The notes beneath the pieces were generated by a model. That model saw nothing but the letters and a program-made list of their open reading frames with translations. It searched no databases and was not told the origin of the DNA. From the IMG/VR virus record IMGVR_UViG_3300002494_000025, positions 1-64,000 of that record: a stretch of DNA of 64,000 bases; one strand, given 5' to 3'. Made by a program: the position numbers and the translations under genes. The DNA comes from a virus. Shown in pieces: positions 1 through 9,139 of the stretch (the stretch's first letter is position 1; each line of letters starts with the position of its first letter).

Positions 1-1101
1 TATTTCCCGCATGGACACGCCTTCTGGATAGCTTGCGAGCACTTCAAGTACCGCTTGTTGGTTATCTGTTTCGGTAGCCACCAAATCTGAGTTATCCGCT
101 GGTTCGAAATACACCCTGTGTTCGTCGTCTGCAAATATGAGATTCAGACCATAATCAGGCAGTTTACCCACGTTAGATTTTCTTAGCACGAACTGTATGC
201 GTGTAAGGTTCTTATCTGGCTCGCTAATCAGCTGCCAGATAACTCTTGGCATATTCTCAAAATATATCGAACCAATTGGCGTCTTCAGTTCACCGCTCAT
301 CGCCTGCTTTGACATGTGGGTAATAGCCAACACCGTTGCACCGTGTGTAATGAATTCCCTTGCGGCTTGGAAGAATGTCAAAGCCGTACTCTGTTCTTCG
401 ATTCCTCCACCGGCTGCTAACCCCACACTGTCGAGAATAACAAGCCCTATATCGAAAGCTTCCACATACCGTATCAAGTCGGATATCTGCTCGTGCAATG
501 GTCTGGTCAATTGCAGATAGTATGGTGCTTCAAGTTTGTATTTATCAACAAAGAAACCATTCACCACCTTTGTGAACCTTGCGCTCAGGGTATGAGCATC
601 ACTTTCCCAATCGAGATAAAGAACGTTAGTTCTCCTGGCAGGCTTGAAAACTTGCAGGTTTTGAAAATGTTCCGCATTCTGTAAAGCTAAGGCTATGAGC
701 AAAGAAACGAAACTCTTACCTGAGCCACCGCGAGCGAATATGAGGTTAAATGCATTCTCCAGTATGAAATCCTTAACCAAAAATTTGTGCGTCGGGTCGT
801 CCAAAAGCTGTAGTTTGACAGGCTCAGAGACGCTATAGAACTTTGTCAGGAGCTCTTGCAAGAACTCAAACACTACACGCTCCAGAGTTACCTCTGAAGC
901 GCCAATTTGCCGGGAGGCAAGCTGTATGAAATTTGCCACATTGCGTGTATCACTGACAATTACATTGCTTGTGTATTTCTTGCCCAATTCAGGTATCGAG
1001 ATGCTAAGTACTGTACTGAGCACACCGTCTTTAGATTTAAGCCCATTTGCTTCGAGCTGATAGTTTACCCCGGATGAGTTGATTGTCTTCACGAGCGTCA
1101 T
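1..1101 (-). CDS. RecA-like P-loop ATPase (AAA_25/RepA type), 3' end outside window
   Basis: At least 367 residues; the C-terminus lies beyond the window edge. A Walker A motif (ARGGSGKS, about residues 123-130) is followed by an LYLDWESD strand (161-168), a Walker B strand (LVILDSVG, 220-227) and an AITHMSK segment (259-265). This is the order seen in RecA-fold helicase/RepA-like ATPases that couple ATP hydrolysis to DNA work. It starts at an ATG 14 nt after the preceding gene and is the most downstream visible member of a four-gene leftward operon with a YqaJ-type exonuclease. A role in phage DNA replication or recombination is likely. It could be a loader or a helicase; motifs cannot separate these. 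Confidence 0.8.
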   Translation of the reverse strand, partial: MTLVKTINSSGVNYQLEANGLKSKDGVLSTVLSISIPELGKKYTSNVIVSDTRNVANFIQLASRQIGASEVTLERVVFEFLQELLTKFYSVSEPVKLQLLDDPTHKFLVKDFILENAFNLIFARGGSGKSFVSLLIALALQNAEHFQNLQVFKPARRTNVLYLDWESDAHTLSARFTKVVNGFFVDKYKLEAPYYLQLTRPLHEQISDLIRYVEAFDIGLVILDSVGLAAGGGIEEQSTALTFFQAAREFITHGATVLAITHMSKQAMSGELKTPIGSIYFENMPRVIWQLISEPDKNLTRIQFVLRKSNVGKLPDYGLNLIFADDEHRVYFEPADNSDLVATETDNQQAVLEVLASYPEGVSMREI

Positions 1102-1115
1102 TGTGCTCCCCTCCA

Positions 1116-2063
1116 TCAGAATGGTACTTCGTCGTCGCTAATCAGCTGCTGTATTTTGGTTATAACCGGATCGTCTTGTTTGGCCGCAGCCAAATTCCAA
1201 TTGTAAAGCTGATTGCCTATTGCCATTAAATCATCTGGCTCGTATTTGTCCAAATCTTTCCCGAATCTTCGAACAATCTCATCCAAGAAACGTATAAGCG
1301 GATACTGAAGGTCTATTGCAGTCTTTTCAAGTTTGCCGCAGAACTCTTTGAAGCGTGGATTGAGCTTCATCTTTAGATAGTCGATTAGCATGGACTTTTC
1401 GCGCTTGGTTAGCGTATCAATTTGCGCCCCAAGCGGCAATAGCAGCGCGGTTAGCTGCTGCACTGACTTGCCGGTTCTCTGCGCTGTTTTGGTTAGCAAA
1501 TCAAACAGGTACGCTGTTTGCTTGTCCAATGTGTGTTCTGTTTGCGGCGCGCTGTACTGAAGTCTTTGCAGTGGTTGTGCCTTTTGCCGAGGCTGTTCGG
1601 TCTTTGACGAGGCATTCGCCGAAGTCGAAGAAATTTGCTTTGGCTTTGGTTGCTCTATTTGAGTCTGAGGCTGAGTTGCCGTCTCGTTGTTTGTCTGAGT
1701 CTTGATTTTGGCCAGTTCATAGATCATATCCATGTCCGTACCGTTAAGGGCAACAACGAATTTCATAGCGTTTTGCAAAGCCAAACCCTGCAGTCTTTCA
1801 AGTTCCTGTTGTGGGTCCATTGATTTGTCCAGAAATCCAATCGCTTGTCCCTCGTATAACTTTTGCCCTTCGGACAAGATGTGGACCTCCACAGCAAGCA
1901 GAATCGTATCGTGAGCGGGGGTAACGTTGAGCTTGAACTCTGGTGTCCATTCCATTTTCTCACACAATTTCAAGCATGCTTTTGGCGTTATCACACCATT
2001 TCCATCAAAGTCTATCAGAGTGAGATTTTCTAGCTCATACACAATACTTCTAAAGTTAGTCAT
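1116..2063 (-). CDS. unknown protein in recombination operon (candidate ssDNA-annealing protein)
   Basis: 315 residues, ATG start with a GAGGAGG site about 9 nt upstream, overlapping the end of the exonuclease gene by 8 nt. I do not recognise the family. The N-terminal 110 residues look globular and alternate beta/alpha. Residues about 120-175 are a low-complexity linker rich in Gln, Thr, Ser and Pro, and the C-terminal 140 residues are predicted helical. Phage exonucleases of the YqaJ type are usually paired with a single-strand annealing protein, and this gene sits where such a partner would be. That function is inferred from position only. An ssDNA-binding protein is an alternative. Confidence 0.5.
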   Translation of the reverse strand: MTNFRSIVYELENLTLIDFDGNGVITPKACLKLCEKMEWTPEFKLNVTPAHDTILLAVEVHILSEGQKLYEGQAIGFLDKSMDPQQELERLQGLALQNAMKFVVALNGTDMDMIYELAKIKTQTNNETATQPQTQIEQPKPKQISSTSANASSKTEQPRQKAQPLQRLQYSAPQTEHTLDKQTAYLFDLLTKTAQRTGKSVQQLTALLLPLGAQIDTLTKREKSMLIDYLKMKLNPRFKEFCGKLEKTAIDLQYPLIRFLDEIVRRFGKDLDKYEPDDLMAIGNQLYNWNLAAAKQDDPVITKIQQLISDDEVPF

Positions 2064-2973
2064 TTACCTCCACCTCCTCGTCAGCGCCTCTCTTTTTCAC
2101 TCTCAATTGCTTGTATTCCACTTCTTTTTCTTCCAATATCGGCTTAACTTTGCGTATGCCTTTTATGACTTTGACTATGTATTTATCGCTGATGCCGACG
2201 TTTGCTTTCTTTCGCTCTAATTCTTCCAAGATTAACGCTTTTAGTTTATTCTGCTCTTTTTTCAGCTGCGTTATTTCCTTCCCAAGAGTCATGTATTCTT
2301 CGATTATGCTATCAATATCGAGCCGCACTTCATCGTTGTAATCCTGCAGTTGCATAAGCAGGTCGATCTCCCTATCTGTCCCCAGCGCGTCGGGTTTGAT
2401 ATCGTGTTTGAGATAATAGTCGAACTCTTTCAGTTTTTCAAACATGTACTGGAGCTCTGCTTCATCTCTTTCGAGAACTTCGATGAGCAGTTGATTGCCG
2501 CCTCTGAGGATTACAAGCATTCCGCGGCTCACATTGTAGAGCCACATGTAAAGGAGCACCTGCCATTTGTAGTACTCCCATTGCTTGTTGAAAGCGTTGA
2601 GGTTCTTTATTTCGAGTATTGCTGGTTCTCCATCAAAGAGGACGATTCCATCTACATGGCCAATGATGGGGAGGGATAGCTCGAATGGTGGTTGTTTTGT
2701 TGCTGGCGGGACCTCATCGTAGACTGTGTAACCTGTCTTGTTTTGAAACACTTTGATGATCGGCTTTTCCATTTCCTTACCGATCATCATTTGTTCAGTC
2801 TGCTCTGGCACATAAAGCCCTTTCTTCTCATACCAGAGCATGAGTGGAGTTTTGTATGGGGCTTCTCCGACAATTGTTGGCATATCTGAGCCGCCGTAGA
2901 ATTTTGTCCTGTCCTGATAGTCAATACCGCCTTTGTAAACCTCGAAATCAACAACACCCTCTGGTAACCTCAT
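2056..2973 (-). CDS. YqaJ-like phage exonuclease/recombinase
   Basis: 305 residues from the ATG at 2973, chosen because GGAGGAGG lies directly upstream; an ATG further upstream would add 22 residues without a good site. The N-terminal half matches the YqaJ/lambda-exonuclease PD-(D/E)XK pattern. GGSDMPTIVG is followed by the family's MxIGKxxEKPI segment, an HVDG motif carrying the catalytic Asp, and the EIKN motif carrying the Glu and Lys. The C-terminal third is a charged helical region. The start overlaps the stop of the upstream gene by 4 nt, so the two are translationally coupled. It likely digests duplex ends during phage recombination. Confidence 0.8.
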   Translation of the reverse strand: MRLPEGVVDFEVYKGGIDYQDRTKFYGGSDMPTIVGEAPYKTPLMLWYEKKGLYVPEQTEQMMIGKEMEKPIIKVFQNKTGYTVYDEVPPATKQPPFELSLPIIGHVDGIVLFDGEPAILEIKNLNAFNKQWEYYKWQVLLYMWLYNVSRGMLVILRGGNQLLIEVLERDEAELQYMFEKLKEFDYYLKHDIKPDALGTDREIDLLMQLQDYNDEVRLDIDSIIEEYMTLGKEITQLKKEQNKLKALILEELERKKANVGISDKYIVKVIKGIRKVKPILEEKEVEYKQLRVKKRGADEEVEVND

Positions 2974-3533
2974 TTTACCTCCTCCTTCTGCATATAGAAT
3001 ACTTTTGCAAAACCGTTTGGGAACACCACTACCAGCCATACGTGCTCAGGAATGTGTATCTTCATGCGTCTGAAAGCTTCCAAGTCTTTAACTTCGTCTT
3101 CTGCGACAAACCACTTGGCTTTGATTTTATTGTCAATGTCACGCATGGCTGGTAGAATTGCCGCATTATAGGAAAACCGCTTGAAGATGGCACTTTTAGC
3201 ATGCTTTGCCAAAAATTTTCTCACAAGCGCCGGCAGCGGGAAACGCGAAATCTCCACGACAGATTTGCCGTCGTAGGCATAGAGCTTATTTGCTTCTCTG
3301 TCGATTTTGAGCACTATCCTGCTGGATGGCAAGTTTATCCATCCAGTGAAGTCATACAACGTCATGCGGTACCTGTTTTCCTCAAGTACCGCAAAATATA
3401 CCTTCGACTCCCTACTGAGCTGTGGATTAACTGCCCAGTTGGGAGTAGCCAACACCGGGAATATACTCATCCTCGGTGTTGACCTATACTCAATTCCGAA
3501 CCTTTCTAAAAACCTCAACTCCCTTGCTGACAT
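2970..3533 (-). CDS. hypothetical protein, first gene of leftward operon
   Basis: 187 residues from the ATG at 3533, preceded by GGGAGG at 7 nt spacing; a start three codons earlier is less well placed. No family recognised. It is a basic alpha/beta protein without membrane segments or cysteine motifs. It heads the leftward operon (this gene, YqaJ exonuclease, unknown protein, RecA-like ATPase), joined by short overlaps. A leftward TATAAT-like hexamer is readable at 3572-3577 about 40 nt upstream, without a convincing -35 partner. Position suggests an early DNA-metabolism or regulatory role. Confidence 0.5.
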   Translation of the reverse strand: MSARELRFLERFGIEYRSTPRMSIFPVLATPNWAVNPQLSRESKVYFAVLEENRYRMTLYDFTGWINLPSSRIVLKIDREANKLYAYDGKSVVEISRFPLPALVRKFLAKHAKSAIFKRFSYNAAILPAMRDIDNKIKAKWFVAEDEVKDLEAFRRMKIHIPEHVWLVVVFPNGFAKVFYMQKEEVK

Positions 3534-3788
3534 ACACAACACCTCCCAAGAAGTTTTGGTGATACATTCATATTATAACACATCGTAACACGCAATTTGC
3601 GTAAAACCGATTGCGCTGATGTAAATTTTTATTAAGCTTGCAACTCTATTGTATTACATTGGTGTAACAAAGAAAAGAGAAACGAAAGAAAGAAAAGTAA
3701 GATAAAAGAAAGAAAGAAAAGAGAAAAGAAATGCGCGTAATAAATATTCGCGTAATAAATATTTATATTTATTTTTTTTTAAATACCC

Positions 3789-3820
3789 CTCTTACATGCA
3801 TGTATTATTGCATGTAAGAG
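3789..3820. repeat. perfect inverted repeat, 12-bp arms
   Basis: CTCTTACATGCA at 3789-3800 and its exact reverse complement at 3809-3820, with an 8-nt loop. The right arm is not followed by a T-run, so a binding site or cruciform is more likely than a terminator. It sits at the left end of the iteron-like region. Confidence 0.7.
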
Positions 3821-3994
3821 ATTACGCGGATAATAAAAAAGCGTAAATAATTAAATAAATAATACCCGCATAAGCTTTTATACTTACATACAGGAATAAA
3901 TACGAGCATAAGCATATATACGCGCTTTTATATGCGATTATTTTTTTTAAGCATCTAAGAGTTATGCGTTTATTATTATTATGCTCATGTATAT

Positions 3995-4278
3995 TTAATT
4001 GCCTAAATGCATATTTATATGCTTATGCGGGTGTATAAAGCAATGATAATTGCTTATGCATGCTTAATTGCTTAAAAGTATATTTATGCGCTTATGTAAG
4101 TATATTATGCTATATGCATGCGATTAATAATAATTGCCTATGTATGCTTAGTTGCTTAAATGTATATTGGTAAGCATATGCGGGTATAAATAATTAATGC
4201 AAGGGGAAAGAAAAGAGAAAGAAAATGCGAAAAGAAAGAGAAAAGAAAGCGCACTCTTAGTTGCTTAAAGCTGTATGC
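3995..4278 (+). repeat. four iteron-like copies of TTARTTGCYTAAA..
   Basis: A 21-bp motif of the form TTA(A/G)TTGC(T/C)TAAA followed by a TATATT-like end occurs at 3995-4015, 4064-4084, 4148-4168 and, more degenerate, 4258-4278. All copies face the same way with spacings of about 69, 84 and 110 bp. Same-direction repeats in an AT-rich divergent region resemble replication initiator iterons. Confidence 0.55.
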
Positions 4279-4330
4279 ATGCTTATCGCCCGAGAGTGTT
4301 GAGTCAGGTTCCGCGCGCCGAAGCGCATTT

Positions 4331-4758
4331 GCAAAAACAGTGCATTTTTTCAAAACGCGCATGAATACACAAGTTATAAATTGTTCGTAAGGCGTACATT
4401 CGATTTAAATGGCTTATAACGCATTCAAAAAGCGTGAGATAGGTAATTATATTACTCAGGTCCTTGCGCGCGAAATTAGGGCTATTTAAACGCGAAATAG
4501 AGGGTATTTTTTAGGGGTTGTGATCCAGTTTTTTGCGGTTGGTGATGTCGGGTATGTCCCTGGAATGTATGGCAAAACACAGTGCAATTTACGCAAATAC
4601 GCACAGGGACTTGATTTATGAATAATTCGTAAAACTAACATTCGTTTAAAATGCCCTATAACGCATTCTGAAGGCAGAAGATGGGTAATTATACTACTCA
4701 CACATTTGGAACCGTTTCCCTGGGCTTTATACGGGCAAATAGAAGGTATTTTTCAAGG
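4331..4758 (+). repeat. imperfect direct repeat, about 186 bp, 240-bp period
   Basis: Copy 1 spans about 4331-4516 and copy 2 about 4571-4758. Shared blocks in order include GCAAAA, CAGTGCA, TTCGTAA, ACATTCG, TATAACGCATTC, GGTAATTATA, TACTCA and GGTATTTTT. The copies are diverged but collinear. They could be duplicated control elements or two related non-coding RNAs; no tRNA fold was found. Confidence 0.6.
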
Positions 4759-4922
4759 AATACTCATTACATTCTTAAATAAATTGGTGATTTGCTGGCA
4801 TTTAGTTGGCGATTGTGGCAATTGTATAATGCTTATGCAGAAAAAATGTTTGTGGTTCAGATCCGGATTTTCGGGGTATCGCTTGGGAATGCTTGATATG
4901 TTAAGTTTTACTGCACTTAAAC

Positions 4923-4951
4923 TTGACAACTTTGTTAATCCGGTGTATAAT
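4923..4951 (+). promoter_or_regulatory. consensus sigma70-type promoter of block A late operon
   Basis: TTGACA at 4923-4928 and TATAAT at 4946-4951 with a 17-bp spacer, both exact consensus hexamers. The small terminase gene begins 18 nt after the -10 box, with GAGGTG as ribosome binding site, so the leader is short. Confidence 0.85.
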
Positions 4952-4968
4952 ACGCCTGAGGTGATATT

Positions 4969-5526
4969 GTGGCAGAACAAAACAAGAAAGCATTTGTTTC
5001 AACCGATGAAGAATTTGAATTGAGGCATACCTGCAAAATCTGCAAGTTGCCAGAAGTAAAAGACGCCGTGGATGGACTTCTTGACTCCGGAGCAAGTTAC
5101 CGTGAAGTCAAGAAGCTGATAATGGAAGAACACGGTGTCAAGTTAACTTTGCAGGAAATTAGCTATCACAATCACCACAGAAAAGTCGATACAATCTCCT
5201 CCTATGTGCAGAGTGTAGAAATCGATGAAAGTGAAATAGAATCTCTCACGCGCTCTGAAGCGCTCAAGCGTGAGAGAGTGCAGAACCAAGTCCTTGCTTA
5301 CAAGATAAGGGCTATACTAAACGCCTTAATCGAGACAGGAAAGTGGGCTGAAATACGACCAGACTATCTAAAATCTTTAACAGAGCTCTATAAAGTAGCT
5401 ACAAGCGAAGCAAGACTTGGGACAAATGAGGAGTTCAAACAACTTATGAACGAAGAAACTGATGTTATCAAAGAACTCATGAGAGTAGTTGAGGGGTTGA
5501 AACATGAAGACGAAAACGCTGATTAA
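4969..5526 (+). CDS. small terminase subunit (probable)
   Basis: 185 residues from a GTG start with GAGGTG 5 nt upstream. A CxxC pair (HTCKICK, about residues 20-26) precedes a predicted helix-turn-helix with a histidine-rich tail (SYHNHHRK), then long helices. It lies immediately before the large terminase gene and overlaps it by 23 nt, the standard place for TerS, which recognises the packaging site and loads the motor. The family assignment rests on size, predicted DNA-binding N-terminus and position. Confidence 0.65.
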   Translation: MAEQNKKAFVSTDEEFELRHTCKICKLPEVKDAVDGLLDSGASYREVKKLIMEEHGVKLTLQEISYHNHHRKVDTISSYVQSVEIDESEIESLTRSEALKRERVQNQVLAYKIRAILNALIETGKWAEIRPDYLKSLTELYKVATSEARLGTNEEFKQLMNEETDVIKELMRVVEGLKHEDENAD

Positions 5527-6847
5527 CGGTGTTGCACATAGCATCGCTGATCCAGTCGCGTTTGCTAAACTGGTCTATGGATTTAGGCAGATATCACCCA
5601 AACACGCTGAATTGTTAAGAATGAATAGCGAAATAAATATAATCGTCGCGGGCAGAAGGTTTGGTAAAACTACCTATCTGGCCGCAAAAGCTTTTCATTT
5701 TGCATTGCTGCACAGAAACGCCACGGTTCTAATCACTGCTCCCTCAGTCGACCAAGCGCGCATTTATTTTGATTTGCTGACTAGCGCTTTGGAAAAGCAT
5801 CCCTTCGATGAAGATAAGCCCCACCCGCTCAAGAGCTTTATCGCCGAAGTCAAAAATGCGCCCTTTCCAGAGGTGTACCTCACAAATGGTTCAAAGCTTC
5901 TTGTTCGTTCTACCGCTCGTGGGGGAAGGTATCTCAGGGGAAGGAAAGTGCATGCAGTTTTTGTTACAGAAGCTGCATTCGTGGATGATGATGTTTTTGA
6001 AAACGTTATCATGCCCATGAGACTTGATACGAAAGCGAAAATTTACCTCGAGTCAACACCATATGCGCGTAACTTTTTCTTTAAGCTTTATCAGGAAGGA
6101 TTGCGGGAAAATAACGAATACATAAAATCATTTCACGCAACTGTCTACGACAATCCTTGGATCGATAAAGATGAAATTGAAAAACAAAGAGAAAAACTCC
6201 CGGAAAATGTTTTTAGCCAGGAATACATGGCAGAGTTTGTAGACGATGGTAAGGCAGTCTTCACGTGGAACTTGCTCAAAAGAGCTTTTGATGACGACTA
6301 TGAACCGCTTGGCTATGTTCCGGGGCATAAATACGTTATTGGCTTGGATATAGCTCAAGTGCAGGATTATACAGTCTTTATCGTTTTGGATATCACAAGA
6401 GAACCGTACAAGATTGCGGAAATATTACGATTTAATAACACCACCTACGATGAAATAATCGATTGGGCCAACGAATTGTCTGAAAAATATATGGAACACC
6501 CCGAAAGAAGCCTCGGTTATGCGCCGGTCTACGTTGATGCAACAACCGTGGGAAGACCTATCGCGGAAAAGATTAAAAACGCTGTCCCGATTACGTTGTC
6601 TATACGCTCAAAAACCGAAATAATCGAAAATCTGCAATTGCTCATCGCTCAAAATAAACTTAAATTGCCACCTTCCGAACAACTTCTGCGTGATGAGTTG
6701 CGTTACTACAAATACGACGAAGGCTCAAAAACTATCAGAATGTCTGCGCCTAAAAACTTTCATGACGATATGGTCATCGCTCTTGCACTTGCTTGTTGGG
6801 AAGTGCATGAAGGGGCGTATGAGGGAAGTTTCTCAATTAATTTCTGA
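5504..6847 (+). CDS. terL: large terminase subunit
   Basis: 447 residues, ATG start inside the terS gene. The ATPase half has a Walker A-like AGRRFGKTT (about 49-57) and a Walker B-like strand with VTEAAF (about 150-159). The RNase H-fold nuclease half has the first acidic motif in GLDIAQVQD (about 279-287) and the late motif HDDMVIALAL (about 420). This is the full TerL architecture at normal length. It pumps DNA into proheads and cuts the concatemer. It belongs to the head operon that follows. Confidence 0.93.
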   Translation: MKTKTLINGVAHSIADPVAFAKLVYGFRQISPKHAELLRMNSEINIIVAGRRFGKTTYLAAKAFHFALLHRNATVLITAPSVDQARIYFDLLTSALEKHPFDEDKPHPLKSFIAEVKNAPFPEVYLTNGSKLLVRSTARGGRYLRGRKVHAVFVTEAAFVDDDVFENVIMPMRLDTKAKIYLESTPYARNFFFKLYQEGLRENNEYIKSFHATVYDNPWIDKDEIEKQREKLPENVFSQEYMAEFVDDGKAVFTWNLLKRAFDDDYEPLGYVPGHKYVIGLDIAQVQDYTVFIVLDITREPYKIAEILRFNNTTYDEIIDWANELSEKYMEHPERSLGYAPVYVDATTVGRPIAEKIKNAVPITLSIRSKTEIIENLQLLIAQNKLKLPPSEQLLRDELRYYKYDEGSKTIRMSAPKNFHDDMVIALALACWEVHEGAYEGSFSINF

Positions 6848-6861
6848 AGGGAGTGAATTGG

Positions 6862-8151
6862 ATGCCTAATGCAATTCCAAAGAATTACAATGCGATGTTA
6901 CAAAAATATTTCGACAGATACACAGAAAGCTATTGCAAAGAGCATAATCTATTTATCAAATACGATAAAAACAAAAATCCAATCGCGCTAACAAGAAAGA
7001 TTATCGATTACGTTGACGAAATAGTCGAAACTGATTACAACCTCATCGTGGGTACTGGCTTTGGTGTTAGAAGCACAAACAAAGAGCTTGAAAAATTGCT
7101 CAACGATTTCGTTAACACGAAAGAATTCCAAAACATGTTTAGACTTTTTATTCTGCAAGGTCTTGTGACAGGTGACACTTTTGTCAAGTTCGGTATAGAC
7201 GATGACGGAAATCCCGTACTGACTACAATACGGCTTGACAGTGTTACAATACTGTACGAGAATGATTTTGATAAGATTTTGAAATGGTATTTACATTATA
7301 CGGGCATAAAAGCTGATGGAACATCAGTAACAGTTGATGAGGAATACAGCTTTGACAGAGTCAAAATCACAATTGATGGCGAAGTGATTAAGGACATACC
7401 AAATTCCTTTGGCAGAATGTGGGTTATTCACGCAATCAATCTTCCTTCTTTGCGTTACAAATTTTTCGGTGAATCAGAGCTCGAAAAAGCTTACGAGACA
7501 GTCGATGAGATAAATTCTACATTCTCACGAATCGCTTCAATAGAAACAGTATATGCCATACCGAAGTTGATTATGTCTGGCTTGAAAAGTAAGGACAGCC
7601 TAAGTGAAAATGATAATGTGTGGGCAGTTAGTGAGAACACAGAAATTAAGATACTTGAATACCAAGGCGATGTCATACCAAGTATGCTTAACAAAATTGC
7701 AGCACTCGAAGAGTACTTCAGGTCAAGGTTCCCAGAGCTTGTGTTAAGTAGTGTCAAAGAAAGTACAGGCTATGCACTTAAGCTCAAGCTGCTTAAGCTT
7801 ATCAAAAAAATCGAAGCATACAGACGTAATTACTTCGGTGCGTTAAAAGAAGCTTTGAAACTTGTTGCCTTACATTTGGGTTACGAAGACGATTTCGAAA
7901 TCATTCCAAGCGACATCATACCGCTGGACGCGCAAGAAGAAATCCAGCGCTATCTGATGATGTATAACCTGGGCATCATCTCAAGACAAACTATAGCAGA
8001 AGAGCTTGGCTTGGAGTGGAGAAGAGAACGCGAAAGACTGGAAGAAGAAGGTGACTTTAGATTCGCAATGCCAAATTACGAATTCAAAGGTAAAGCAGGC
8101 AATCCAGGAAAAACAGAGATTAGAAAAGGGGAGGATGTGAATGGCGTATAA
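6862..8151 (+). CDS. portal protein
   Basis: 429 residues from the ATG at 6862, which has AAGGGAG 8 nt upstream; the GTG nine bases earlier is too close to that site. Size, position directly after TerL and content fit an SPP1/HK97-type portal, the dodecameric ring at the capsid vertex through which DNA passes: an alpha/beta wing followed by a long helical segment with YALKLKLLKLIKKIEAYRR near residue 310. It overlaps the minor head gene by 11 nt. Confidence 0.8.
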   Translation: MPNAIPKNYNAMLQKYFDRYTESYCKEHNLFIKYDKNKNPIALTRKIIDYVDEIVETDYNLIVGTGFGVRSTNKELEKLLNDFVNTKEFQNMFRLFILQGLVTGDTFVKFGIDDDGNPVLTTIRLDSVTILYENDFDKILKWYLHYTGIKADGTSVTVDEEYSFDRVKITIDGEVIKDIPNSFGRMWVIHAINLPSLRYKFFGESELEKAYETVDEINSTFSRIASIETVYAIPKLIMSGLKSKDSLSENDNVWAVSENTEIKILEYQGDVIPSMLNKIAALEEYFRSRFPELVLSSVKESTGYALKLKLLKLIKKIEAYRRNYFGALKEALKLVALHLGYEDDFEIIPSDIIPLDAQEEIQRYLMMYNLGIISRQTIAEELGLEWRRERERLEEEGDFRFAMPNYEFKGKAGNPGKTEIRKGEDVNGV

Positions 8152-8842
8152 GAAGTATCGTGAAGAGCTCAAAAGAGCATTCTGGAGAGCGGCAGACAGG
8201 CTTTTTAACCTAAGCACAAGGTATGTCTTGGAACGCTTTGTGTTCGAAGACGTTCCTGGAATCGCGCCAACAAGTGTTTACTTCGCTTCACAAATCCAGA
8301 ACACTGCACAGCAGCTTGAAAAGGATTTGGTTAGCATTGTCAAAAGTAATACTGATTTCCCAATCGCAGGTTCTTTAGCCGAAGCAATGCATGTTAACAT
8401 TGAAACATTATTCAAAAATTACCAAGGCGAACTTGAACAACTTGTGAATTTTTACTTGCAAAATAAGGCTCCCGAAATGGCAGAAAGCGATTTTAAAAAA
8501 ATAATTCAGCAAGCAATTCGTGAAGTCACAAGGCTTGTATATAAATCCTTTGCCGCAAGATTGCTTTCTTTGATACGCTGGTTTGTGTTTGTGCATTATA
8601 TCGACTATTACGAAACTTCTGGCGATTTCGAAGTTACCTACATTCCGTTGCTTAAAGGCAATTTCCATGCTGAAATATGCAAAAGCAGAGCAAAATTGTT
8701 CAAGAAGATACCCTTCAGCGAAGTTTATGACTTGTTTAAAGCCAACGCAAGAGAGTACAAAGGATACACAATCGTAGAAAGCGAAAGAGGCACATTCCTA
8801 AATCCACATTACGGCTGCGATTCTATGTGGTTTGCTATTTGA
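8141..8842 (+). CDS. minor head protein (Mu gpF / SPP1 gp7-like, probable)
   Basis: 233 residues. The start overlaps the portal gene. Mostly helical, ending in GTFLNPHYGCDSMWF, which resembles the HP-x-C-rich C-terminal motif of Mu gpF-like minor head proteins that bind the portal and enter the capsid. Gene order portal, minor head, scaffold and capsid supports this. The family's usual upstream Cys/His spacing is degenerate, so the call is moderate. Confidence 0.6.
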   Translation: MAYKKYREELKRAFWRAADRLFNLSTRYVLERFVFEDVPGIAPTSVYFASQIQNTAQQLEKDLVSIVKSNTDFPIAGSLAEAMHVNIETLFKNYQGELEQLVNFYLQNKAPEMAESDFKKIIQQAIREVTRLVYKSFAARLLSLIRWFVFVHYIDYYETSGDFEVTYIPLLKGNFHAEICKSRAKLFKKIPFSEVYDLFKANAREYKGYTIVESERGTFLNPHYGCDSMWFAI

Positions 8843-8858
8843 AAGTGAGGTGCCGATT

Positions 8859-9125
8859 ATGGCCGATGTAATGCGCAACGATAAGACTTGGAATCCACCG
8901 GCGGTCGGTGACAAAAAGCGCGAAGAGATGCCAGCGCATGCATTCTTAGTCCCTTCTGAAAAGAAATATCCGTACAAAAAGCAAGTCAATGGAGAATGGA
9001 AAATTTCTTGTGCGGGCCTCCTCGCAGCTTACAGAAGGGCACTTATCAATGGCGATACTTCCGTAAGCGAGAAGGCAAAAAGAATAGCCCAACGTTCAGG
9101 ATGCCCTTGGGCAAACAAAGAGTGA
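8859..9125 (+). CDS. small conserved head-region protein
   Basis: 88 residues from the ATG at 8859, with GTGAGGTG upstream; the longer frame starting inside the previous gene is not preferred. It is lysine-rich and contains PAHAFLVPSEKKYPYK and a helix ending RSGCPWANK. I recall similar small proteins in phage head clusters but cannot name a function. It sits between minor head and scaffold genes, so a role in capsid assembly is likely. Confidence 0.5.
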   Translation: MADVMRNDKTWNPPAVGDKKREEMPAHAFLVPSEKKYPYKKQVNGEWKISCAGLLAAYRRALINGDTSVSEKAKRIAQRSGCPWANKE

Positions 9126-9139
9126 TGGAGGTGTTCTAA

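Larger units (their letters stand above)
3590..4922. other. gene-free AT-rich divergent intergenic region of block A (candidate origin/control region)
   Basis: About 1.3 kb between the leftward recombination operon and the rightward late operon. It contains two nearly pure purine tracts (about 3669-3729 and 4203-4250) and many GCATAAGC/GCTTATGC-type words. It also holds four iteron-like motifs, a perfect inverted repeat and a 240-bp-spaced imperfect direct repeat. Short open frames here are not supported by a ribosome binding site or coherent codon use. Divergent position, AT-richness and repeats resemble phage replication origins or operator regions; function is inferred. Confidence 0.5.

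Noticed and set aside
4361-4760. tRNA or suppressor tRNA in the duplicated element
   Set aside because: No cloverleaf, T-loop or acceptor pairing could be drawn; the ATTCG words lack the surrounding tRNA features.
4706-5023. 105-codon forward frame before the terminase genes
   Set aside because: It overlaps the direct repeat, the consensus promoter and the terS start, and has no ribosome binding site.
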